This document shows, in pieces, positions 54,868 to 63,238 of a stretch of 64,000 nt of DNA; the stretch's first letter is position 1; each line of letters starts with the position of its first letter. This DNA comes from a virus: positions 1 through 64,000 of IMG/VR virus record IMGVR_UViG_3300037247_001044; one strand, given 5' to 3'. The notes under the pieces are model-generated. The model was not told the DNA's origin and did no database searches. It saw only the letters and a program-made list of their open reading frames with translations. A program made the translations under genes and the position numbers.

Positions 54868-55101
54868 TCATCCACCCAGCCGCTTGTCGTTCAGGTCGTC
54901 AGTCACCACCCGTTTAGGTAGTTGCAGCGGCCTTCCGATTTCACGTAGTCTCTCGGCTCGGTACTCGATATAAGACATTGTTGACTGAAGCTCAGAATCT
55001 TCCATCTCGGTTCGCACCTGGTATCCCGCCGGAAGTTCGACTGTCTGCCCGGGGATAATCGGGAGGTCCGCCAACCTTCGTTCGTCTTTAGGGCCATTCA
55101 T
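54868..55101 (-). CDS. Small hypothetical protein
   Basis: 77 residues from the ATG at 55101 (an ATG at 55134 is also in frame). A basic/acidic helix with 'DLPIIPGQTVELPAGYQVRTEM' in the middle; ends LGG at a cassette copy. Not recognised. Confidence 0.45.
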   Translation of the reverse strand: MNGPKDERRLADLPIIPGQTVELPAGYQVRTEMEDSELQSTMSYIEYRAERLREIGRPLQLPKRVVTDDLNDKRLGG

Positions 55102-55130
55102 AGTCTCATGTCCTCCAGTTCTAGTAGTCC

Positions 55131-55358
55131 TCATCCACCCAGTATCACATCCAACATGGCACGTTTACGGCGTTCGGCCATGTCTCGACCCAGGGCTTCC
55201 ATTTTCATCTTCCACCGCTCCATACACTCAGGACATGGAGTCGGCGATCCTAGCCACTTACGCTCGTCGTGAATCACGAGTCGCCCGGGCCCAACACTCT
55301 GACAACTACACGTAGAGCAAATTGGAGAATCAGCTTGCGGTTCAACGTTCGTTTGCAT
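55131..55358 (-). CDS. Small zinc-cluster protein
   Basis: 75 residues. 'PICSTCSCQSVGPGRL' and 'PTPCPECMERW' make a four-Cys site; the C-terminus ends LGG at a cassette copy. Function unknown. Confidence 0.45.
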   Translation of the reverse strand: MQTNVEPQADSPICSTCSCQSVGPGRLVIHDERKWLGSPTPCPECMERWKMKMEALGRDMAERRKRAMLDVILGG

Positions 55359-55370
55359 CGTATCACCTCG

Positions 55371-55895
55371 TTAGTAGTCCTCATCCACCCAATATGCCAC
55401 CCGAACTAGCACTGTCTGCTGCCGTTTCTCCAGCAGATCATTGCTATCCCACAGCACACCTAGCCCGTCCCTGATATCGGGATCGGCCCGCTTGTCTGTC
55501 GGCTCGACGTATTCGGCTGTTACGCCACCTGTCAGCGTCAGGTCCGAATTCGCCTCGGCTGCGAGATAGTTGTCTATTCGTTCGGCCAGATAAACCCGAT
55601 TGTCCATCGTCGGCAGGTCGTCCCTAACATCGTTGGTCAGATGAACCCGTACTAGGATGTCAATCACCACATAGCGACCATAGGTACCATTGGAATTCCT
55701 TGCCCGTTTCGTCATCTGAGGGGCCACCATAGTGACCACGGAATCGCCGACTTCGTGTAGACCGGTCAGCGTCGTATAGACTCGCTTGGCTCCGATGGTT
55801 TCGAGAAATTCATCCGCGGCGTCTGCGACGTCCAGCAATAACACCAAAGCCTCGCATATTTGCTGCATTCGGCTTGCGGCTACGGTTACGCTCAT
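55371..55895 (-). CDS. Structural-region protein (tail completion-like)
   Basis: 174 residues; GGGAGGGG directly before the ATG. Helical N-terminus (MQQICEALVLLLDVADAADEFLET), then a beta-rich part (GRYVVIDILVRVHLTNDV, then 'TVLVRVAYWVDEDY'). The fold resembles a tail terminator or head-tail joining protein; that role is inferred. Its last codons are the source or a copy of the WVDEDY cassette. Confidence 0.45.
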   Translation of the reverse strand: MSVTVAASRMQQICEALVLLLDVADAADEFLETIGAKRVYTTLTGLHEVGDSVVTMVAPQMTKRARNSNGTYGRYVVIDILVRVHLTNDVRDDLPTMDNRVYLAERIDNYLAAEANSDLTLTGGVTAEYVEPTDKRADPDIRDGLGVLWDSNDLLEKRQQTVLVRVAYWVDEDY

Positions 55896-55958
55896 CATCC
55901 CCTCCCAATGATTTCACGGAACGATCGTGTCACCTTCATCGTTGCAGTCTACGTATTC

Positions 55959-56591
55959 TTAGTCGAGAAATCCCACCAATTCCTGCGTACGGCTGGTCTG
56001 TTGAAGTTTGCGAATCGCCTTGGCTTCAATCTGGCGAATCCGCTCTCGTCCGACCTTGAATATATCTGCGACTTCTTTCAGCGTGCATGACTGCCCATCA
56101 CCGAGGCCAAATCGCATTTTGACAATCTCCCGCTCCCGGTATGATAGCGTTTTTACCACTGCCAGCAGTCTCTCTCTCAGTTCCCCTTGATTGGCCGCAA
56201 GCTCTGGTGACGGTAACGTCATCCGCTCTTCGTGCCGCTGCTGGTGGTGTTCTAATGCAAGATAGTCGACTGTGACTCGGGTAACCTTCTCTCGGGGAAT
56301 ATCTGCAAGTTTGTCCCGAACGAACCCTGGGAAAATTTCCTCAATTGGTTTTCCGGAAAGCTCGACGAGCTTCAAGTACGCGCGTTCTTGTTTCGCTGTG
56401 TGCCCTCGGTAACACTGCCGCGGCATGGTTCGTAGGTTGAGCCAACCGCCAACCGTCGAGTCGGTGACCCCTAACTCCGCTGCCAGAGCCTTGACGCTTC
56501 CAAACTGCTGGACAAGGTCCCAGAGAATGCCGTGCTTGGCTTTGGATTGCACCACAATCTCGAAGTCGTTAGGTACTGTCTTTTCTTCCAC
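55959..56591 (-). CDS. Sigma-70 region 4-like factor with extra HTH
   Basis: 210 residues. The C-terminal 'LSYREREIVKMRFGLGDGQ' and 'TLKEVADIFKVGRERIRQIEAKAIRKL' is sigma-70 region 4, which binds the -35. An N-terminal HTH-like segment (GSVKALAAELGVTDSTVGGW) lies where regions 2-3 would be, so this is not a normal sigma factor. It could redirect host polymerase to late promoters or act as an anti-/co-sigma. It lies between tail and terminase-side genes, on the late strand. Confidence 0.7.
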   Translation of the reverse strand: MEEKTVPNDFEIVVQSKAKHGILWDLVQQFGSVKALAAELGVTDSTVGGWLNLRTMPRQCYRGHTAKQERAYLKLVELSGKPIEEIFPGFVRDKLADIPREKVTRVTVDYLALEHHQQRHEERMTLPSPELAANQGELRERLLAVVKTLSYREREIVKMRFGLGDGQSCTLKEVADIFKVGRERIRQIEAKAIRKLQQTSRTQELVGFLD

Positions 56592-56608
56592 TCCCTAGCC
56601 CCTCCCAA

Positions 56609-56701
56609 TCACTTCGGCCAGCGGACCTTGATGGCAACCCACGTCGACACCAGAACAGCATAGACGGCAATCGCCAAAGTCACCCAATTAATCCACGTCA
56701 T
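56609..56701 (-). CDS. 30-residue membrane peptide
   Basis: GGGAGGGGATAAT precedes the ATG at 56701. One helix (WVTLAIAVYAVLVSTWVAI) after MTWIN, as in the membrane protein at 52146-52427 (MTWIDWAIVACLAY...). The stop lies in a cassette copy. A small membrane protein; a holin or lysis role cannot be supported. Confidence 0.45.
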   Translation of the reverse strand: MTWINWVTLAIAVYAVLVSTWVAIKVRWPK

Positions 56702-56702
56702 A

Positions 56703-56924
56703 TTATCCCCTCCCAATCACTTCAACCTCGGACTCACAATGACAGCACCACGACGGGCCCGGCCTATCCTTGTCTATGTCTTCATGGGGGCATCGCGCGC
56801 GAAGAGCGTCAAGTTTTTTGTCTCGCTTGGCCTTGATTACTGCCTTTGCGTCTATGTAATCATCCATGATTCGCGAGTGCTCATGCTGGACTAACTCGGG
56901 GGTTAGTTTGTTTTGAATCGTCAC
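56703..56924 (-). CDS. Small helical and Cys/His protein
   Basis: 73 residues from a GTG at 56924 with GGGAGGGGG upstream. Helical N-terminal 45 residues, then 'RARCPHEDIDKDRPGPSWCCHCESEVEVIGRG': Cys/His zinc-like site. Ends with the VIGRG cassette. Function unknown. Confidence 0.5.
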   Translation of the reverse strand: MTIQNKLTPELVQHEHSRIMDDYIDAKAVIKAKRDKKLDALRARCPHEDIDKDRPGPSWCCHCESEVEVIGRG

Positions 56925-56927
56925 CTG

Positions 56928-57221
56928 TTACCCCCTCCCAATCACGTCAGCCAAGTCGGAGAGTCTCCGTGGCTTAACGACACTTGTCCCTCCACGAGTC
57001 GTGCAATCTATATGGCAAAACTCAATCGGCGGGGGGTTTTCTTTTGCCTCAAGCTCGGCCAGTCGGCGTTTCTCCTTCCAGTACTCTACCAAGTAATTGT
57101 AATGCCTTTCGCACAAATGCCCGCCGTCGTGCCACTCGTGCGTTGCCTCATCGTCGCATAACCCAGGCTCGAACCTTTCTGGGGCAACGACAAACTCGCA
57201 TTTTTGCTTAACTCCAAACAT
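56928..57221 (-). CDS. Small Cys/His protein
   Basis: 97 residues. CEFVV..., CDDEATHEWH...CERHYNYL is a zinc-like arrangement of Cys/His; the middle is helical. Ends with DLADVIGRG from the cassette. No family recognised. Confidence 0.5.
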   Translation of the reverse strand: MFGVKQKCEFVVAPERFEPGLCDDEATHEWHDGGHLCERHYNYLVEYWKEKRRLAELEAKENPPPIEFCHIDCTTRGGTSVVKPRRLSDLADVIGRG

Positions 57222-57224
57222 TCC

Positions 57225-60200
57225 TTATTCCCTCCCAATCACTTCAGCGAGATCGAACGACGTGCCCGACGTCGGCGCCGTGAACGTCTCTGCCGCGGCC
57301 TTCGCGGTTCCCCGCCAAATCCTATACCGAGCTCCATGCGCAATCCCAACGAACTGGACAAGTCCAAGGGCAGAGGATGTCTCGGTCCATACCGTGGAAT
57401 CGTAGGCGATGCCATCGGTGCCCGGCCCGTCAATAATCTGGACCCTTATTAAAACACCTTCCTCTAATGCCTGCTCTTCATCATAGACCCTCATCACGCC
57501 GGTCGTTGTAGTGGCGCTGGGCGGAAAAGTGATCGCCTGAAGAGACATAGAGTAGGTTTCCGTTTCGTTTCCATCGACCACCAGCGTCGTTGGGGTGAAG
57601 TTGTAGCGGGGCTTGGAAATGGCCAGGGTATAGGTGGCGTCGTCAAGAGAGAAGGACACTTCCCCGCTGGCGTCAGTCGATCCTACGAAGGTGTCCCCGT
57701 CCCCACTCACACCCTCAGTGAATCGCACGGTCGCGTTTTCCAGCGGGTCGCTTCCGTCGTTCACCGTCACCGCCACAGTCCGAGCCCCGGTCCCTGTGCC
57801 CCCCACGATACCGTCGATCTGGTCGCTTAGGGTTTCGAGCGTGTCACCATCATCTCCTTGAGGGGCCACCGTGGCAAGGGTCGCTATCATTTCGTCTTGC
57901 TTGGCCTCCGTCGCGTCACCCCCAGCACCCGTTACCCACGCCGTGTTCCCGCGATCAACAGTAGCCTCTTCAGAATCTGTGGTCTCGTCAAACGTGCCAC
58001 TTCCCGCCCCAGTGGCCCGCACCTCTGTTCGTGCGGTCGCGTTCCCCACCTGCTTGCCTGCAATCAGTCCAAGCCACTGGGCAAGCGACGTGATTCCGTT
58101 AAACAGGGCGGCCGGGATTCGGGTGATCAGATTGCCGGTATCTGTCTTGACGGCAGCGATATCAGCCGAAACACTCGCACCGGCCGGCGCACCTACTCGA
58201 GCAAAGCTGTCGCCAGTCTGGAGCGTGTTGCCGGTGTAGGTGGTTAGCGTTCCAACCAGCGTTACGTTTGCCACCGCATCCGCCGTTGGGTCGAAATAGG
58301 CCGTTGCCAAGATCGTCCGGGCGTTGAACTCTGCCACTGTCGGAATGTCGGCGAGTTGCGTGTCAATATTCGCCGATGCCAAGCCGACGGCCGAACGAAT
58401 ACCCGTTCGGCTTATCGCCGCGTCCGGGTTCAGGCTCGTAGTTGTCCCGTTGTCAGTGATCGACAGGTTTCCTCGCGGAACAACCGTCAGGCTCGTACAT
58501 GTTGCGTCTATGTCGAGTTGTCCGTCTGCCTCGAAGGACATAACAGTCGTAGCGACGGCATTAGTGATCTTCATACCACCCGAATAATGCCGGAAGTATA
58601 CGTTGACATTGGCAACCGAGTTGATATTCAGAGTGGGAGTACCGGCACCCGCAACCGCTGAGAAGCAGGCATCGAAAGCACAATCATTACGCAACGTTAA
58701 ACTACCACCATCAGCGATAAGACACCCTAGAGCCGTGATCTCCATCCCCGTGATAGATGAAAGACAACAGCCTTCGGCTTGACATCGACCTGTGCCGCCC
58801 TGGGCACCCGTAAGCAGCAGGTTGTAGAAGACTGTCCTGTCCACGTCCTGCGTACCGAAATTAACTATATTCACCGACATTTCGCCGATGCCGACGAACT
58901 CGTAATCCTCCATCGTCGCGGCCAAGGTCGCGGATGAATTGTTTTTGAGATAAACTCGCTCCACGTTGAGGCTGTCAGTGAGAGTCTTCACCGCGACAAT
59001 CGTGGAAACGGGATTGTCCCAAGTGCCATCGGTGCCAGGCACCGTATTTGTGTTTGCCGCCGCATCGTCATAATAGACGCCGGGGCCTCGCGGACCTGCG
59101 TAGGATGCACCAAAGGTTCCTACCAAAATTGCTGCAATATCTGAACCCTTCCATGCACCATCTGTATTGACAGTAGGACTTCCGGTCAAGTTATTGACAA
59201 TACTCTTGTAAGACCCCCTTATCTCAACACTAGCGTCTGCACCGTTCAGCGTCACTGTTCCAAGACGGCCATTTATGGTGACTACATCGCCGGCCTCTAA
59301 TCCAGAAACTGTAATACTGTCCATCCAGTTGCGCCATTCAGCAGTAATTGCCTGTCCCGCAGTTTTTGTAAAAGTCGGGGCACCAGCTCCCGCAACGTTG
59401 CTATAGCAATTATGAAATTCATAATCGCCTGCAAGAGTCATCGTAACAGTGCCGCTAAATGCACAAAAATCAAAGTGACCTATCTGGACCGACATTGTGC
59501 CAACATCACAACCTTCATAATGGACTTCTGTCGCTGATGTCCCAACGCCTGTTACATGAGCACCCTGAAAATAAGCCCCATCCACATTTTGGTTCTCAAG
59601 CTGTAAGGTCCAGTTGTCGCCGAAATACGATTCGTTAACCGTGCTTTCTGCCAGCGGGATCGTAGAGCCGTTAATGACATGGAAATCCATCACACCAACC
59701 GATGCCGATAAGGTCTTGCCGCTAGCGATAAGATTTGTAGGATTATCCGCAACCCCATTGACAAACGCTTCGGTCCCGGCCACACCATTGATGGTATCCA
59801 CCCAAATCCGTCCATTGGCGTATCCAACTGACTGCCCTATGTTTACCGCCACAACGACTAGCCTGTCCACTGCGAGGCTACTCGGTGACGTGATCAACGT
59901 AGCGAAACGAAGATGCACGTCGCCCAACTCCGACCCTGTTCCCGTATGCCTACGCAGCATCCCTCCGTCAAGCGCCGCAAACGCAGATCCTCCCGATCCG
60001 TTGAGCGTCTCAATCGTCTCCCAAACCGACGCGCCAAAGTTGTATGCCTGTACGGCCAACTCGTCACCGTTGCCGTTCAAGTTCGCGCTGCCGGTTGACA
60101 ATGTGCCCTGTCGTCCACCACCCACATTGTAGCTAAGAACGATGTCGATGACGTTGTCCACGTCGTTCATACTGAGCGACGTACCGTCTTCGTTCGCAGT

Positions 60201-60962
60201 CGAGAGGTATGACCCGGCAGTCACAGTGCCGGCGAACTCAATCCCCTTTACGGATGAATTGATCGTCTCCGTACCGGCAAACGTCTCAGCGAGGTAGGTC
60301 GCCGTGATGACGACTTCGTTTGCCGTCTCGCTCACGATGTCATACGAGCCATCGTAGTTCGTGGTGTCTGTGATCGTGATTTCGCGGCCCGCTGTGAATG
60401 TGTGTCCAGTAACGGGAATGCCGACTAGACCACCGCCCTTGTCTACCGCCGCTGCTGCGTCAATGGTGTCTCTTGTGGTGTTGTCTCCGATCGCCTCGAT
60501 ATCAATGCCGCCGCCCGTACCCGCGCCCAGGCCGGCCGCTTGCGCCTGCGTAGCCGGCATTTGGCTGCTCTCCGTTGCATCGACGAGGATGTCGTTCAGT
60601 GCCGAGTTACGGAATCCAATCACCGGTCCGATCCACGGCAAAATGCCGGTTGCGAAGCCCGAGAACCATCCGAAACCTTCCGCATCGTTGTTGATCGTTC
60701 CGCCACCCGACGCCGGTATCTCGATGTTGTACATCCCATTGCCAACATTCACCCAGTCGTAGACTCCAGCGGTATCGGTTGGGGTAACAGCGATTTGAGT
60801 CTGAACTCCAGCCGTGGTGACGAAGTTCCAAACCAGATCAAGACCCGCCTGATCGAACGTGACCGACTCTTCGCGTGTCTTGAAATCCGTATCGTCGATC
60901 AACGCGAGTATGTTCACGGGAACCGTAACGGCCGCATCGACGTCTACCCAGATATTGCCCAT
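57225..60962 (-). CDS. Large tail fibre/adhesion-like protein
   Basis: 1245 residues. The N-terminal 140 residues may anchor the protein to the tail (MGNIWVDVDAAVTVPVNI...). Residues about 390-900 have repeating beta-strand turns, with motifs such as 'CQAEGCC' and 'GCLIADGGSLTLRN', as in right-handed beta-helix adhesins. Near the C-terminus 'TVRFTEGVSGDGDTFVGSTDASGEVSFSLDDATYTLAISKP' is a carboxypeptidase-regulatory-like (bacterial Ig-like) domain. It likely binds a host receptor. The gene ends DLAEVIGRE, the cassette. Confidence 0.65.
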   Translation of the reverse strand: MGNIWVDVDAAVTVPVNILALIDDTDFKTREESVTFDQAGLDLVWNFVTTAGVQTQIAVTPTDTAGVYDWVNVGNGMYNIEIPASGGGTINNDAEGFGWFSGFATGILPWIGPVIGFRNSALNDILVDATESSQMPATQAQAAGLGAGTGGGIDIEAIGDNTTRDTIDAAAAVDKGGGLVGIPVTGHTFTAGREITITDTTNYDGSYDIVSETANEVVITATYLAETFAGTETINSSVKGIEFAGTVTAGSYLSTANEDGTSLSMNDVDNVIDIVLSYNVGGGRQGTLSTGSANLNGNGDELAVQAYNFGASVWETIETLNGSGGSAFAALDGGMLRRHTGTGSELGDVHLRFATLITSPSSLAVDRLVVVAVNIGQSVGYANGRIWVDTINGVAGTEAFVNGVADNPTNLIASGKTLSASVGVMDFHVINGSTIPLAESTVNESYFGDNWTLQLENQNVDGAYFQGAHVTGVGTSATEVHYEGCDVGTMSVQIGHFDFCAFSGTVTMTLAGDYEFHNCYSNVAGAGAPTFTKTAGQAITAEWRNWMDSITVSGLEAGDVVTINGRLGTVTLNGADASVEIRGSYKSIVNNLTGSPTVNTDGAWKGSDIAAILVGTFGASYAGPRGPGVYYDDAAANTNTVPGTDGTWDNPVSTIVAVKTLTDSLNVERVYLKNNSSATLAATMEDYEFVGIGEMSVNIVNFGTQDVDRTVFYNLLLTGAQGGTGRCQAEGCCLSSITGMEITALGCLIADGGSLTLRNDCAFDACFSAVAGAGTPTLNINSVANVNVYFRHYSGGMKITNAVATTVMSFEADGQLDIDATCTSLTVVPRGNLSITDNGTTTSLNPDAAISRTGIRSAVGLASANIDTQLADIPTVAEFNARTILATAYFDPTADAVANVTLVGTLTTYTGNTLQTGDSFARVGAPAGASVSADIAAVKTDTGNLITRIPAALFNGITSLAQWLGLIAGKQVGNATARTEVRATGAGSGTFDETTDSEEATVDRGNTAWVTGAGGDATEAKQDEMIATLATVAPQGDDGDTLETLSDQIDGIVGGTGTGARTVAVTVNDGSDPLENATVRFTEGVSGDGDTFVGSTDASGEVSFSLDDATYTLAISKPRYNFTPTTLVVDGNETETYSMSLQAITFPPSATTTTGVMRVYDEEQALEEGVLIRVQIIDGPGTDGIAYDSTVWTETSSALGLVQFVGIAHGARYRIWRGTAKAAAETFTAPTSGTSFDLAEVIGRE

Positions 60963-60966
60963 GCGA

Positions 60967-61107
60967 TTACCCTGTGAGTGCGGTTTGTTGGGCGTATTGG
61001 TACCAAGGATTACCGGTTACAGGCACGCCCGCCGCCGGGAACATCACCAGCCTCAGCTTCAGCCGACGACCATAATCGCGCGGTCGCCGATAGACGTATC
61101 GTCGCAC
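60967..61107 (-). CDS. Small basic protein
   Basis: 46 residues from a GTG at 61107, with GGGAGGAAATCTA upstream and overlapping the previous stop. Basic N-terminus (RRYVYRRPRDYGRRLKLRL) and a short hydrophobic tail. Function unknown. Confidence 0.45.
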   Translation of the reverse strand: MRRYVYRRPRDYGRRLKLRLVMFPAAGVPVTGNPWYQYAQQTALTG

Positions 61108-61550
61108 TAGATTTCCTCCCAACAAATCCAACCGGACATCTCAAACGCGTCCGCCGTATTGCACACCAGGGCAATTCCGGTGCTCACCTCAATTACCGGC
61201 CGCATTTCCGGCGTATAGATCATTCCCAACGGTCCGAGTTGCTCCCACTGGAATCCCGCCAGAATGTCCCCCGGCGTTCCGGGTGTCGTATCGCCAGCCC
61301 GGGCAATACCGGTAATCGCCCCGTCGTCAGTATCCAACTTCACTTCCGTGAGCGCGGCCCCGACAGACCCGCCGGCAGAGAGCCGTAACAGCGTACACTC
61401 CAACAGCGCGGCAGCAATCGAATCACTGCTGATTTCCCACCCATGGAGAATGAGTTTGTTGGTGGCAGCCGCCATCAGCGACCAGAGGTCTTGGGTTGCG
61501 TCCGCACCAATCGTGATGCTATTGAGCGGAGCTATTACCATGCGTCCCAT
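61107..61550 (-). CDS. Tail-region structural protein
   Basis: 147 residues. Beta-rich with many Gly/Thr/Ala (ILHGWEISSDSIAAALLECTLLRLS), typical of minor tail proteins. Located between the fibre and beta-helix genes. Not recognised. Confidence 0.5.
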   Translation of the reverse strand: MGRMVIAPLNSITIGADATQDLWSLMAAATNKLILHGWEISSDSIAAALLECTLLRLSAGGSVGAALTEVKLDTDDGAITGIARAGDTTPGTPGDILAGFQWEQLGPLGMIYTPEMRPVIEVSTGIALVCNTADAFEMSGWICWEEI

Positions 61551-61555
61551 ATGAG

Positions 61556-62629
61556 CTATCTCCCTATTAAGGCGCTTTGTCTGTCGTTGAATAGTGATCG
61601 GTCGCCGCGAAGTAGGCGACGAGAGTGATACGGGAATGCCCCACCCGCCGCTACAAACTCATGAGCCCCCATGTCCCACGGATCATTGCTGGGGTCGGTG
61701 TCACGGTTCAATCCGTCAATATCGACTTCAACGCCGCTTGGCGTCGTACCTAAATCGGTACCAGCGTCGATTGCATCGGCACCGGATTTGAGGTGGAGGT
61801 TGACGGGAGAGGTGGAGACGAATTGGTCGGCAGATGCTTTATTTATGAGAGACCCTGTACCCGAAGCTGTAGCATCAGAGGAGAGATTATGATCCATCGT
61901 CGAGTTAGACGGCGAGTCAACCTTAAAGTCTTCTGCCCCAGTCCCTGTCGTATCAACTACTAAATCATTCTGAACAATAACCGTAGCATCATCCGCATGG
62001 GAAATACCATGTACTTGCGAGTTGCCGTCTGAGTGAACGTCAAAAACTGTGTTGTTTAGAATTTTGACGTTGCCACCGGTTCGCTCAATAGCATTGATCT
62101 CAGCACTACCTGTAAAAGTGTTTGTGATGTCGTACAGTATGTTGTTGCTGATATTATTGTTGGACGAACTACTCCCAAACACTTCTGCTAAAGAACGAGG
62201 CCCACCCCTAAATACAGACATACCATGCAACAACATATTCTGTATCGAAAATGTGACATCCCCATCAAAGATTCTAATTGGCTCGTCGCCATCGGTCCCA
62301 CTCGCTGCCGAAAGGTGCAGTTCTAACCACTCCAGGTTAATGGTTATCGCTGAGGTATAACCACCAACTTGAATGAACTTTGTTGAACTAATATTGCGTG
62401 CCCCAGACCCTGCCGTCCCATCGTGCCGCTCACCGGCGGCTACCGTCTGTACAATTGAATTGGCATCAAAGTCGATTGTCCACGATTCGTCGAACACCGA
62501 ATCGTTGTACGCACTGCCCGTGCAATCATCGTTGCCGAGACCGTCCCCGCCGCCGTCATCCGCTTCCCACAGCGTATGGGTCAAGTAGTCTCGGGTATCG
62601 GTCCCGATTGTCTTGTTTATTATGGCCAA
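61556..62629 (-). CDS. Right-handed beta-helix protein
   Basis: 357 residues. Residues 95-290 read as beta-helix coils (e.g. NNNISNNILYDITNTF, VKILNNTVFDVHS, VIVQNDLVV), followed by 'DIDGLNRDTDPSNDPWDMGAHEF', the typical closing motif of such proteins in planctomycete and related genomes. It could be a tail spike or polysaccharide-binding adhesion protein. No catalytic residues identified. Confidence 0.6.
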   Translation of the reverse strand: MAIINKTIGTDTRDYLTHTLWEADDGGGDGLGNDDCTGSAYNDSVFDESWTIDFDANSIVQTVAAGERHDGTAGSGARNISSTKFIQVGGYTSAITINLEWLELHLSAASGTDGDEPIRIFDGDVTFSIQNMLLHGMSVFRGGPRSLAEVFGSSSSNNNISNNILYDITNTFTGSAEINAIERTGGNVKILNNTVFDVHSDGNSQVHGISHADDATVIVQNDLVVDTTGTGAEDFKVDSPSNSTMDHNLSSDATASGTGSLINKASADQFVSTSPVNLHLKSGADAIDAGTDLGTTPSGVEVDIDGLNRDTDPSNDPWDMGAHEFVAAGGAFPYHSRRLLRGDRSLFNDRQSALIGR

Positions 62630-62675
62630 TGTGCTACAATACCTGTTGGACTATCCCCATTCTGGAGAACAAAAC

Positions 62676-63230
62676 ATGAAGATTGTGAGAAAGGGGCCGA
62701 ACAGCACGGCTTTCTCGGATATCGTTTGCCCATCTTGCCATGAGACGTTCCGTGTTTTCGGCAGTCGGAAACATCGATCGCAAACAAAATACTGCTGTCG
62801 TGAATGCTGGCGTATCGGGCGTATCGGAGCAGGCAACCCCCGCTGGCGAAACGGAACGACTCGCCCTGACGGCCGTCGAATGATTCGAGTCGATGGCAAG
62901 AATGTATTTGAACATCGTTTTATCATGGAGCAGGCGATTGGCCGTCCACTGAAACCGTCTGAGGTAGTGCATCACAAGGATGGTGATCCGTCGAACAACA
63001 TGTTCTCCAACCTTGTTTTGTGTTCGACGCAGGCTGGACACATGAATAACCATGCAACGACCTACCGAAGCGACACACATAAGCAATGCACCGTATGCCA
63101 TAAAATCAAAACCCGATCGGAATTTTCGCTTCAACGCAAACGCCCCTCTCCAGCACTCGACCCACATGACACGCAATGCAAAACCTGTCGGGTTAAAGCA
63201 CAACGCAAACGACGATCCGAGAGCAAGTGA
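62676..63230 (+). CDS. HNH endonuclease (homing-like)
   Basis: 184 residues, plus strand, opposite to its surroundings; GGAGAACAAAAC precedes the ATG. A zinc site at the N-terminus (CPSCHETF...YCCREC), then 'HRFIMEQAIGRPLKPSEVVHHKDGDPSNN' with the His-His-Asn motif, and a C-terminal zinc ribbon (CTVCHKIK...CKTCRVK). It is the only plus-strand gene in the late region and sits between structural genes, typical for a mobile homing endonuclease. Confidence 0.75.
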   Translation: MKIVRKGPNSTAFSDIVCPSCHETFRVFGSRKHRSQTKYCCRECWRIGRIGAGNPRWRNGTTRPDGRRMIRVDGKNVFEHRFIMEQAIGRPLKPSEVVHHKDGDPSNNMFSNLVLCSTQAGHMNNHATTYRSDTHKQCTVCHKIKTRSEFSLQRKRPSPALDPHDTQCKTCRVKAQRKRRSESK

Positions 63231-63238
63231 TCCTGCCA

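Larger units (their letters stand above)
53754..55393. repeat. Gene-junction cassette, WVDEDY type (4 copies)
   Basis: On the minus strand (C/A)TGGGTGGATGAGGA(C/T)TA occurs at 53754-53773, 54861-54879, 55123-55144 and 55372-55393. In the first and last copies it encodes YWVDEDY-stop; in the other two another frame is used and the upstream genes end LGG-stop. Each copy lies between two genes and brings GGATGAGGAC as a Shine-Dalgarno-type sequence. Confidence 0.8.
55899..57246. repeat. Gene-junction cassette, VIGRG type (5 copies)
   Basis: On the plus strand CCCTCCCAATCACTTCA or close variants at 55899-55916, 56599-56616, 56707-56724, 56932-56949 and 57230-57246. On the minus strand it reads GAAGTGATTGGGAGGG and encodes (E/D)VIGR(G/E)-stop at the end of three genes (56703, 56928, 57225), an EIIGRG-stop mini-frame (55903-55944), and lies in another frame behind the 30-residue peptide. 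It also supplies the GGGAGGGG Shine-Dalgarno to the next gene. Confidence 0.85.
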
